A stretch of DNA of 64,000 nt from Eggerthellaceae bacterium (GTDB lineage: Bacteria; Actinomycetota; Coriobacteriia; Coriobacteriales; Eggerthellaceae): positions 248,001 through 312,000 of the forward strand of contig CAJTDS010000001.1 of NCBI GenBank assembly GCA_910575165.1, in the 5' to 3' direction. A program made the translations under genes and the position numbers. Numbering within the stretch: position 1 is the stretch's first letter; each line of letters starts with the position of its first letter. Positions 9,307-15,597 of this stretch are shown here, in pieces. The notes under the pieces are model-generated. The model had not been told where the DNA came from and did no database searches. It saw only the letters and a list, made by a program, of their open reading frames with translations.

Positions 9307-9666
9307 ATGGAATACCTCTTCGCAGCGCTCCCTTCCGTCGTCGCGACCGTGACCCTCGGCCTGGTCGCGTTCATCGCCAAGTCGCTCAAGACCCTCATGG
9401 GGGAGCACAAGGCGCTCATGGAGGCAGAGCGCAACGACATCAAAGCCCAGATAGTGGCCATCTACGAGCGGGCCAAGGAGCGCGGGTACGTGACCCCCAT
9501 GGAGCTGGACACGGCGAACAGGCTCTACGACAGCTACGAGGACCTCAACGGGAACAGCTACATCGGGGCCATCATGCACGACCTCAACACCAACGTTGAG
9601 ATAGTCGGGATGCCCATCCCGTCGATCGTGAAGGACATGGAGGCGCACGAGCGCCTCCGCGGATGA
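9307..9666 (+). CDS. Membrane-anchored coiled-coil phage protein (holin-region)
   Basis: The 119-residue product has one predicted membrane helix (residues ~4-25, LFAALPSVVATVTLGLVAFI) followed by a basic segment and a charged helix, then a globular C-terminus. ATG follows TAGGAGGGC. It sits with a two-helix holin and an endolysin, so a role in lysis timing (holin or antiholin accessory) is likely but unproven. It overlaps the next reading frame by four bases (ATGA). Confidence 0.55.
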   Translation: MEYLFAALPSVVATVTLGLVAFIAKSLKTLMGEHKALMEAERNDIKAQIVAIYERAKERGYVTPMELDTANRLYDSYEDLNGNSYIGAIMHDLNTNVEIVGMPIPSIVKDMEAHERLRG

Positions 9667-9680
9667 GAGGAGAAGGAGAC

Positions 9681-9914
9681 ATGTTGGAGAGATTCATCAG
9701 CAGCAACAGCCTGGCCGCGCGCCTGCTGCGCACGGTGCTCGAAGGCGTCGTGGCCGTGGCCGTGGTGGCCGTCCCGCTTGCGGTCGGATGGCTCGACCTG
9801 TCGCCCGAGGCGGCGTCGGTCGTGACGGCGGCAATCGTGGCGGTGCTGTCGCCGTGCCTTGCGCTCTTGCGGACGGGCAACCCGGAGGACGGCCTGAAGG
9901 ACGGGAAGGAGTAG
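9681..9914 (+). CDS. Putative holin
   Basis: The 77-residue protein has two hydrophobic helices (VVAVAVVAVPLAVGW and VVTAAIVAVLSPCLALL) separated by a short LDLSPEAAS turn, and ends with a charged hydrophilic tail, the usual class II holin build. I take ATG 9681, which is preceded by GGAGAAGGAG at ideal distance; an ATG at 9663 overlapping the upstream stop is possible and adds six residues. It would permeabilise the membrane so that the endolysin encoded 106 bases downstream can reach the wall. Confidence 0.7.
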   Translation: MLERFISSNSLAARLLRTVLEGVVAVAVVAVPLAVGWLDLSPEAASVVTAAIVAVLSPCLALLRTGNPEDGLKDGKE

Positions 9915-9916
9915 CC

Positions 9917-10030
9917 ATGGAGGACTTCGACATCGAGCTGTCCGACGGCGAGGAGGTCTCCGAGGAGACCTACGCCGAGCTGTCGGGGAACCGCGCGGAG
10001 GAGCCGAGGGAGGTGCGCGATGGGGAATAG
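9917..10030 (+). CDS. Small acidic phage protein (37 aa), unknown function
   Basis: ATG 9917 lies two bases after the holin stop, with GGAAGGAG as SD inside the holin end. The 37-residue product is very acidic (MEDFDIELSDGEEVSEE...). Its end overlaps the start of the endolysin gene by 11 bases, suggesting translational coupling. No function is recognised; similar tiny acidic frames are common in lysis cassettes. Confidence 0.45.
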   Translation: MEDFDIELSDGEEVSEETYAELSGNRAEEPREVRDGE

Positions 10031-11039
10031 CAGCCTGATCTCCTATACCGCGCTCTCGCCGAACTGCAGCAGGCGCGAGCGGGCGATCAGCAAGGTGACC
10101 GTCCACCACATGGCGGGGAGCCTGACGGTCGAGACGTGCGGGCGCGTGTTCGCGGACCCGTCCCGCCAGGCCTCGTCGAACTACGGCATCGGCAGTGACG
10201 GGCGCATCGCGCTGTACGTGCCCGAGGACAAGCAGGCGTGGACCTCCTCCAACTGGGACAACGACCAGCGCGCCGTGACGGTGGAGGTGGCGAACAGCTC
10301 CTGCGGCGGCGACTGGCCCGTGTCCGACGCGGCCTGGTCGTCGCTCGTCTCGCTGCTCGCCGACGTTTGCCGCAGGAACGGCATCGGGGAGCTACGCTGG
10401 ACGGGCGACGCGGGCGGGAGCCTCACCTGCCACTACATGTTCGCCGCGACGGCCTGCCCCGGCCCATACCTCAAGGCGCGCATGCCCGAGCTTGCTGCCG
10501 CCGTGAACGCCGTTCTGGCGGGAGCCGAGCCTCCGGCCGCGTCCGAGCAAGACGGGACCGAGGAGACGCCCGCCGAGCGGCCGTTGCAGCCGGTCGCGCC
10601 CGTCCGCTACCGCGCCCGCGTCGGCGGCACGTGGCTGCCCGAGATGCGCGACTGGCGCGACACGTCGGGCAGCGGCGACGACTTCGCGGGGATTCCCGGC
10701 CAGCCCATCGAGTACCTGGCGATGGACTTCCCGGGGTGGTACCAGGTGCGCAGCAGCGCATCGGGATGGCTGCCGAAGGTGAGAGCTTACGACATCGCCG
10801 ACCTTGACGCTGGTTGCGCGGGCGACGGCAGCCCCATCCTGGCCGTGCGCTGCTACTACGAGACACCAGACCCGGCATCGACCGGGTACAAGGTGATCGA
10901 GTACCGGGCGCACACCATGGGGTACGGGGCGTGGCTGCCGACGATGGTCGATACCTCGGACACGTCGGGCAGCGGGGACGACTTCGCGGGCGACGGCAGT
11001 GCGATCGATTGCTTCCGCGCCAAGGTCGCGGACGCTTAG
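10020..11039 (+). CDS. Endolysin: N-acetylmuramoyl-L-alanine amidase with wall-binding repeats
   Basis: The 339-residue protein cleaves the amide bond between muramic acid and the stem peptide. Residues 1-165 form an amidase_2/PGRP domain: KVTVHHMAG carries the first zinc histidine, NYGIGSDGRIALYVPE the strand and turn that precede W/E catalytic region, and CHYMFAATACPGPYL the second His and the zinc Cys. After an acidic Pro-rich linker (residues ~168-193) come about three repeats with WLPEMRDW / WLPKVRAY / WLPTMVDT cores and GDDFAG turns, similar to clostridial ChW-type wall-binding repeats. No signal peptide is present, so export depends on the holin. Confidence 0.9.
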   Translation: MGNSSLISYTALSPNCSRRERAISKVTVHHMAGSLTVETCGRVFADPSRQASSNYGIGSDGRIALYVPEDKQAWTSSNWDNDQRAVTVEVANSSCGGDWPVSDAAWSSLVSLLADVCRRNGIGELRWTGDAGGSLTCHYMFAATACPGPYLKARMPELAAAVNAVLAGAEPPAASEQDGTEETPAERPLQPVAPVRYRARVGGTWLPEMRDWRDTSGSGDDFAGIPGQPIEYLAMDFPGWYQVRSSASGWLPKVRAYDIADLDAGCAGDGSPILAVRCYYETPDPASTGYKVIEYRAHTMGYGAWLPTMVDTSDTSGSGDDFAGDGSAIDCFRAKVADA

Positions 11040-11057
11040 GAAAGGGTGGAGGACGGC

Positions 11058-12494
11058 ATGGCGATACAGATGAGGCGGGGCCACTTCGAGAAGTTCGACC
11101 CCACGAAGCTGCTCCCCGGCGAGTTCGCCGTCGTCCTCCAAGGCGACGACGCGAACCGCTACGGCAAGGGCATCTACATGTGCTTCGCGTCCGGCGACGT
11201 GCAGCGCATCAGCACAATCGAGGACATCTCCGAGAACATCCTGCAGGCGAACGACGTGCTCATCGGGAGCATAAACGACGAGCTTCGCGCCGAGTTCTCC
11301 GAGGGCGAGGACGGGCGCGCCGCCGCGGAGGCGGCTCGTGCCGCTGCCGAGTCCCTGCGCTCCGCCGCCGAGGGGAGGCGCGTCGAAGCCGAGTCGGGCA
11401 GGGCAGAAGCGGAGTCGGCACGCGTGGCGGCGGAGGCGGACAGGGCCGAGGGGCAGGCGGCGAACGACCTCGCCCAGGCGAAGAACAACGCCGACCAGCT
11501 CGCCAACAACGCCAGCGCGCTCCACGCCCGGTTCACCAGGCTCGGCGAGGGGGAGTACGACCCCGAGACGGGCGTCCCGACCATCGCAGAGCCCGTCAAC
11601 GGCGTGATCTACCTCGTCCCGAGTCCCGACGGAGACGGGCCGAACACATACGTCGAATGGTTCTGGGCCACGAACGACGCCATGACAGAGGGCACGTGGG
11701 AGGCGTTCGGCGACCCGAGCGCCATCCCAGACCCCGTGACTACCGACGACGTGGACGCCGCTTTCGATGCGGTGCAGGCGACGGGCGTCCGATACATGGC
11801 GCTTTCGTCCATGAACTACCTTGCGGCGAAGATCAAGGCCCTCTTCGCGCCTCTCGTGCACAAGCACAAGGGCACAGACATCGACGCCGCCACGCTCCCG
11901 CGCACCGCCATCGACGCCTCGTTCGAATCGGACATCGCGTCGTTGGAGGAGTCCTGGGATTCCGTATCCCAGAAGTACCGCCTCGGGTCGAAGATGACGG
12001 GCGACGGTGCGTACGTCTCCTTCCATGCGACCAATGAGAGCACTGCGTCTGGCAGGCAGATGGGCATGACGTTCCAGTTCGATGACGAGCAGAGGAATCT
12101 GTTCTACTTCGACTACGATCTTGGGCTCGTCTACTACGACGCCACCGCAGCCGAGAGGGTGTACCTGCTGCCGCGAAAGCGCATACTCTACAGCGGGTCG
12201 CGAAGCGCCGCATCCGGCTATACGATTTCGATCGAGAAGCCCTCTTGGCTGGCGAAGTGCAACAGGCTCATGGTCTGCGGCTACATCGGCACTGGAGGAA
12301 ACCGTTTTTCCGTGGACGTCACGCTCGGGAACATGAACTTCACCGCGGTCGGCATCGATAGCGGATCGACGCTGATAGCGACGCGTGTCAACGTCAACAC
12401 AAACGGGGACAACGTGGTCATCACCAACTCCGGGGTGGCGAACATCGGCGCGCCAACGCTGTACGTCACGCAGATCTACGCATACAAGGACTAG
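11058..12494 (+). CDS. Phage tail fibre/receptor-binding protein with invertible C-terminus
   Basis: This is a 478-residue protein from ATG 11058 (SD GGAGGA four bases upstream; a GTG at 11046 is less well placed). The start MAIQMRRGHFEKFD with LPGEFAVVL is typical of N-terminal attachment modules of Gram-positive phage fibres. Residues ~85-150 form a heptad-like coiled coil rich in Ala/Glu (AEAARAAAESLRSAAEG). Residues 306-478 form a beta-rich, Tyr/Gly-containing head. The codons for WDSVSQ (around 11955-11972) coincide with a palindromic recombination site whose inverted twin lies at 12854-12872. Everything after that point is predicted to be exchangeable by inversion. Confidence 0.8.
   Translation: MAIQMRRGHFEKFDPTKLLPGEFAVVLQGDDANRYGKGIYMCFASGDVQRISTIEDISENILQANDVLIGSINDELRAEFSEGEDGRAAAEAARAAAESLRSAAEGRRVEAESGRAEAESARVAAEADRAEGQAANDLAQAKNNADQLANNASALHARFTRLGEGEYDPETGVPTIAEPVNGVIYLVPSPDGDGPNTYVEWFWATNDAMTEGTWEAFGDPSAIPDPVTTDDVDAAFDAVQATGVRYMALSSMNYLAAKIKALFAPLVHKHKGTDIDAATLPRTAIDASFESDIASLEESWDSVSQKYRLGSKMTGDGAYVSFHATNESTASGRQMGMTFQFDDEQRNLFYFDYDLGLVYYDATAAERVYLLPRKRILYSGSRSAASGYTISIEKPSWLAKCNRLMVCGYIGTGGNRFSVDVTLGNMNFTAVGIDSGSTLIATRVNVNTNGDNVVITNSGVANIGAPTLYVTQIYAYKD
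11954..11972 (+). repeat. Inversion site 1 (CTGGGAT-TCCGT-ATCCCAG)
   Basis: The site consists of perfect 7-bp inverted arms around a 5-bp asymmetric spacer TCCGT, the architecture of tyrosine recombinase crossover sites. It is inside the tail fibre gene and is read in frame as W-D-S-V-S-Q. Its partner at 12854-12872 has the spacer reversed. Confidence 0.8.
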
Positions 12495-12853
12495 TCGCTT
12501 ACCCAAATCGGCGACCAGTTGCCCACCGACGCGTTCCACACGTAGTATCCGACGTGTGGAGCCTTGCTTTGGAACTGTACAAGGTACTGCGCACCTTGCT
12601 TGTCGATGAACTTGAGCCAGACGGTGCCAGCTGCAGGCTGCTGCACCTCGAAGCACGACAGGTTGTACGACAGGAACTGCCAGTCCAGGCCGTTGGGGTT
12701 CGCTTCGTTCCACAGCTTTATCCCGGCAGGGTTCCACCAGAGCATGCGCCTCGGCTGTCCCTCTATCGAGTACGACAGCCCCGGCTCCCCGCTGCGGTTG
12801 ACGTCGGAGAACCACACGCTGGACACCCCGTCGGGGAGGAGGGTCTTCGCATG
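11973..12853. other. Predicted invertible DNA segment (tail fibre switch)
   Basis: The 881-bp segment lies between two oppositely oriented copies of a 17-bp core (GGGATTCCGTATCCCAG). It holds the 3' part of the fibre gene on the plus strand (11973-12494) and a second, promoterless C-terminal cassette on the minus strand (12491-12853). Their stop codons share CTAG at 12491-12494. Inversion replaces the last 173 residues of the fibre by 120 different ones without a frame change. The tyrosine recombinase gene immediately to the right is the obvious enzyme. Inversion itself is inferred; no reads are available here. Confidence 0.8.
12491..12853 (-). CDS. Silent alternative tail-fibre C-terminal cassette
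   Basis: This minus-strand frame is open from the recombination site and encodes 120 residues starting HAKTLLPDGVSSVWFSDVN. It lacks a convincing start codon or SD (first candidate is GTG 12826). The sequence is rich in Trp and Tyr (MLWWNPAGIKLW, GYYVWNASVGNWSPIW), as in carbohydrate-binding fibre tips, and unrelated to the currently expressed tip. Through the site the frame reads D-S-V-S-Q then H-A-K, identical phase to the fibre gene, so inversion would give a 425-residue fibre. It is therefore a stored cassette, not a stand-alone gene. Confidence 0.75.
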   Translation of the reverse strand, partial: HAKTLLPDGVSSVWFSDVNRSGEPGLSYSIEGQPRRMLWWNPAGIKLWNEANPNGLDWQFLSYNLSCFEVQQPAAGTVWLKFIDKQGAQYLVQFQSKAPHVGYYVWNASVGNWSPIWVSD

Positions 12854-12872
12854 CTGGGATACGGAATCCCTA
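12854..12872 (-). repeat. Inversion site 2, overlapping recombinase stop codon
   Basis: On the plus strand it reads CTGGGAT-ACGGA-ATCCCTA; the complement contains the same 17-bp core as site 1 with spacer TCCGT. The outermost arm bases differ (CTAGGG instead of CTGGG) because they include the TAG stop of the recombinase gene. The site therefore links the enzyme gene physically to its substrate. Confidence 0.8.
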
Positions 12873-13742
12873 GGCGGCTTTCATCAGCTGCCCCTCCCAT
12901 GCCGCCTGCGCTGCCTTGCATATCGAAAGGCGAGGGATTATGTAGTGCTCGTAGGCGGTGCCCAGCTCGGTGTGCCCGAGCATGAGCGCGACGGTCTCTA
13001 TGCCGACGCCGGCCTCCACGGCGAGCGTCGCCCAGGTGTGGCGCAGGTTGGTCATGGACACCCACGGCAGCCCCTTGCGCCTGCAGAAGGCCTCAAGCGC
13101 CCTCGCCACGGCGTCAGGTCTCATGTCGCCGCAGAGGTAGCCGACTCGCTTGCGCAGCGCCCTCAGGCGCTTCCGGGCGAAGGCCGGCAGGACGAGCGTG
13201 CGCCTGCTCCTGGCGGTCTTCGGCGCCAGGTCCTTCGTAACGCCGTCCACGGTCTGGCGGCTGCGCACGACGCGCACCTCGCCGCTGCGGAGGTCTATAT
13301 CCTCCCATCGCAGCCCGCACGCCTCGCCACGGCGCAGGCCGAGGGTCACGGCGCATATGGCGACCGCCTCGAGCTCGTGCCCGAATAATCCCCGAAGCAT
13401 CCTGCGCGTCTCTGACGCGTCGAGCGTTTTCGGCGAGTACGGCTCCAGGGGGCGGAGCTCGACGAACTGGGTGGGGTCCGGCATGTGCAGCTGTTCGCGC
13501 CGCGCCCACCAGCGGACGACCTGGCGCAGGGTCTTGAGGGCCTTCAGAGCGGCGCCGGGCCGCTCGATGGCGTCCACCATCGCCTGGACGTCCTTCGGGG
13601 ATATTTCGGTGATGTCGCGCTCCCCGATCGCCGGCAGTATGTGCAGGCGTATGGCGCTGTCGTAGCCGACGACCGTGCTCTCGCGGCGCGTCGCGGCCTT
13701 CGCGGGACGGTAGTGGTCGAAGTAGACGGTTTGCAGGTCCAT
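12870..13742 (-). CDS. Tyrosine recombinase/integrase (likely DNA invertase)
   Basis: The 290-residue protein has an N-terminal SAM-like core-binding domain (residues ~1-100) and a C-terminal catalytic domain. Visible active-site residues are R137 (LGLRRGE), K175 (LAPKT), R234 (LRHTWAT), H257 (LGHTELG) and the nucleophile Y267 (AYEHY). The His that normally opens the H-x-x-R box is Thr231 here. Its 3' end overlaps inversion site 2, so inversion of the tail-fibre tip is the preferred role; it may also serve as prophage integrase because no other integrase is seen in the window. SD GAAAGGACAAG precedes ATG. Confidence 0.88.
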   Translation of the reverse strand: MDLQTVYFDHYRPAKAATRRESTVVGYDSAIRLHILPAIGERDITEISPKDVQAMVDAIERPGAALKALKTLRQVVRWWARREQLHMPDPTQFVELRPLEPYSPKTLDASETRRMLRGLFGHELEAVAICAVTLGLRRGEACGLRWEDIDLRSGEVRVVRSRQTVDGVTKDLAPKTARSRRTLVLPAFARKRLRALRKRVGYLCGDMRPDAVARALEAFCRRKGLPWVSMTNLRHTWATLAVEAGVGIETVALMLGHTELGTAYEHYIIPRLSICKAAQAAWEGQLMKAA

Positions 13743-13845
13743 GCTTGTCCTTTCTCGAAGCGTACTGATGTGAGCGCAGGCTTGTAGCTGCGCCTTGCCG
13801 TCATACTACCTGCGGAAATGTTGCGACGTTCGCTTTGGTCCCGCC

Positions 13846-13874
13846 TTGCCGCGCGGCATCCGATGTGGTATCTT
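13846..13874 (+). promoter_or_regulatory. Predicted sigma-70 promoter of mgtE-like leader
   Basis: TTGCCG and TATCTT hexamers are separated by exactly 17 bases. Transcription would start near 13881, about 325 bases before the next start codon, leaving room for a structured leader with a terminator. Confidence 0.5.
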
Positions 13875-13880
13875 CGATAG

Positions 13881-14033
13881 GCTGCGCGTGCTATCGGCGT
13901 CTTCTGCGCAAGGGGACGACGAGCGCGAATACGTTGCGGGGCAGCATGAGGAGTGTTCGAGTCGGCTCCCCTGCGGGGCACCACTTCAGCATCTTTACCC
14001 GCAACGACTGGAAACAGCACGTGCGGTTTTTTT
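13881..14033 (+). ncRNA. Candidate leader RNA or small RNA upstream of Mg transporter genes
   Basis: This stretch of the 462-base gene-free interval (13743-14204) lies between a predicted promoter and an intrinsic terminator. It is GC-rich with several possible stems (GCGGGGC occurs twice; CGGCTCCCC). No short reading frame with an SD is convincing. Its location before two magnesium-transport genes suggests an attenuation leader, perhaps metal-sensing, but it does not match the M-box as I remember it, and no tRNA fold can be made. It may equally contain the right attachment site of the prophage. Confidence 0.35.
13999..14033 (+). terminator. Intrinsic terminator in leader
   Basis: The stem CCGCA-A-CG pairs with CG-TGCGG across a loop containing ACTGGAAACAGCA and is followed directly by seven T. 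It separates the predicted promoter from the mgtE-like gene, so readthrough must be permitted for expression from that promoter. Confidence 0.65.
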
Positions 14034-14153
14034 ATGCGTCGCGCTGGCGGTCGGGTTGGCTGGCGGTGCGGGCATACCTGTTGGCAGAAGGAAAGGACCA
14101 CACTTGAAGGTTCGAAAATCGAAACCTCACAGTAGCTAGCCTTCCTTCGGCAT

Positions 14154-14197
14154 GCCTTCCGTGGGCCGTCGAAGGGGCGGCTTAACCACGGAAAGGC
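14154..14197 (+). promoter_or_regulatory. Leader hairpin that pairs with the mgtE-like SD
   Basis: GCCTTCCGTGG (14154-14164) pairs with CCACGGAAAGGC (14186-14197) with one bulged A, enclosing a smaller GCCG/CGGC stem. The 3' arm includes GGAAAGG, the only SD for ATG 14205. Translation should require opening of this stem. Confidence 0.5.
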
Positions 14198-14204
14198 ACA
14201 CTCT

Positions 14205-15572
14205 ATGCTCTACCTGTCCCAGATGATCGGGGAGCCCGTCGTTGATTCCAGCGGCGAGCGACTCGGCACCATTTCCGACCTGGCCATTTCCACAGGCGAG
14301 GTGTTTCCGCGCATCACCAGCCTGGCGTTCAAGGGGCCGGGCAACGTTCCGTTCATGATTTCCTGGCGCAAGTACGTCGACACCTTCGACGACGACGGCA
14401 TCGTGCTGGGGGTGGACGCCCACGACATCCGTTTCAGCTATCTGCAGCCTGACGAGGTTCTGCTTGCCCGCGATCTGATGAACCGCCAGATCGTGGACAC
14501 GCAGGGCCTCAAAGTGGTGCGCGTGAACGACCTGAAGCTGTCGCAGTCGGGCACTCAGCTGCGGCTGCTGGGTGCCGAAGTGGGCATCCGCGGCATCCTG
14601 CGCGGGCTGCATCCGCTGGTGGAGACGGCGGCGGTGGGTGCGGCGAAGCTGTTCCGCAAGAAGATCGACGAGCAGATCATCGCATGGAACTACATGGACT
14701 TGCTGGACCGCGACCTGTCCGAGGTACAGCTTTCCGTTACGCACAAGCGCCTGGACGAGCTGCATCCGGCCGACGTGGCCGACATTCTGGAGCAGCTGGA
14801 TCCGCAGCAGCGCGCCAATGTGTTCCAGCACCTGGACGACGCTCAGGCCACCGAGGCCATTTCCGAAATGGAGGACGAGTTCCAGGCCGACTTCATCGAG
14901 GACTTGGACGAGGCGCGGGCGGCGGGCCTTCTGGGATCGATGGACCCTGACGACGCGGCCGACATCGTGCGCGACCTGTCCTACGAGAAGGCCGAAACCC
15001 TGTTGCGCCTGTTGGGGGCCGAGGACGCTTCCGAAATCCGGCGGCTTTTGGGCTACAAGGACGGCACGGCCGGCGGTATGATGACCACCCAGTTCGTGGC
15101 TGTGGAATCCGATGCCACGGTGGGCGAGACCATCGAGGTGCTGCGAGATCTGCCCAACGACCATCCCACGGTCCACTACGTCTACGTGACCGACGAGTAC
15201 GAGAAGCTCATCGGGCTGCTGTCGCTGCGCACGCTGGTGCTGACCGACCCCGACCGTCCCGTGGCCGAGGTGATGCACGACGATGTGATCACCGTGAATC
15301 CGGACGAGACCGAAGAGGACGTGGCGGCCGACATCTTCAAATACGACATCCCCGCCATGCCCGTGGTGGACGAGCACGGCGCGCTGCTGGGCATCGTCAC
15401 CGTGGACGATGCATGGGACGCCATCGAGGACGACGTGTCCGGCGACAAGACGCGGGCGAGTGTGGGCAAGGTGCTGGGCATCGTGCTGGCCGTGGTGCTG
15501 CTGCTGGCGCTGTACACCCTGATCGTGCTGCAGTTGGCCGGTGTGGTCGGCGGCGGCTGGGCTGCGGCCTAG
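14205..15572 (+). CDS. MgtE N-domain/CBS protein with PRC-barrel and single C-terminal TM
   Basis: The 455-residue protein has two PRC-barrel-like modules (residues ~1-70 and ~80-150; VDSSGERLGTISDLAIS), a MgtE_N superhelical domain (~185-290, LHPADVADILEQLDP repeated as MDPDDAADIVRDL), a CBS pair (~295-425) and one hydrophobic helix at the C-terminus (VLGIVLAVVLLLALYTLIVL). The five-helix MgtE channel is missing, so it is not itself a full MgtE channel. MgtE_N and CBS modules sense Mg2+; with the NRMT transporter following 25 bases later, a regulatory subunit or Mg2+ sensor for that transporter is likely. Two leader elements upstream suggest control at RNA level. Confidence 0.8.
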   Translation: MLYLSQMIGEPVVDSSGERLGTISDLAISTGEVFPRITSLAFKGPGNVPFMISWRKYVDTFDDDGIVLGVDAHDIRFSYLQPDEVLLARDLMNRQIVDTQGLKVVRVNDLKLSQSGTQLRLLGAEVGIRGILRGLHPLVETAAVGAAKLFRKKIDEQIIAWNYMDLLDRDLSEVQLSVTHKRLDELHPADVADILEQLDPQQRANVFQHLDDAQATEAISEMEDEFQADFIEDLDEARAAGLLGSMDPDDAADIVRDLSYEKAETLLRLLGAEDASEIRRLLGYKDGTAGGMMTTQFVAVESDATVGETIEVLRDLPNDHPTVHYVYVTDEYEKLIGLLSLRTLVLTDPDRPVAEVMHDDVITVNPDETEEDVAADIFKYDIPAMPVVDEHGALLGIVTVDDAWDAIEDDVSGDKTRASVGKVLGIVLAVVLLLALYTLIVLQLAGVVGGGWAAA

Positions 15573-15597
15573 CGGCCCGGGCGGAAAGGCGAAGGCC

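Noticed and set aside
10392-12815. 807-codon minus-strand frame across endolysin and fibre genes
   Set aside because: It runs antisense to two supported genes and contradicts the fibre cassette frames; no domain seen.
12564-13388. 274-codon plus-strand frame opposite the silent cassette and recombinase
   Set aside because: It conflicts with the in-frame cassette and the recombinase, and has no recognisable domain.
13928-13983. Possible tRNA 3' end (GTTCGAGTC ... GGGGCACCA) in the leader
   Set aside because: No T-stem, acceptor or anticodon arm can be formed with neighbouring bases; the GCGGGGC copies are direct, not inverted.
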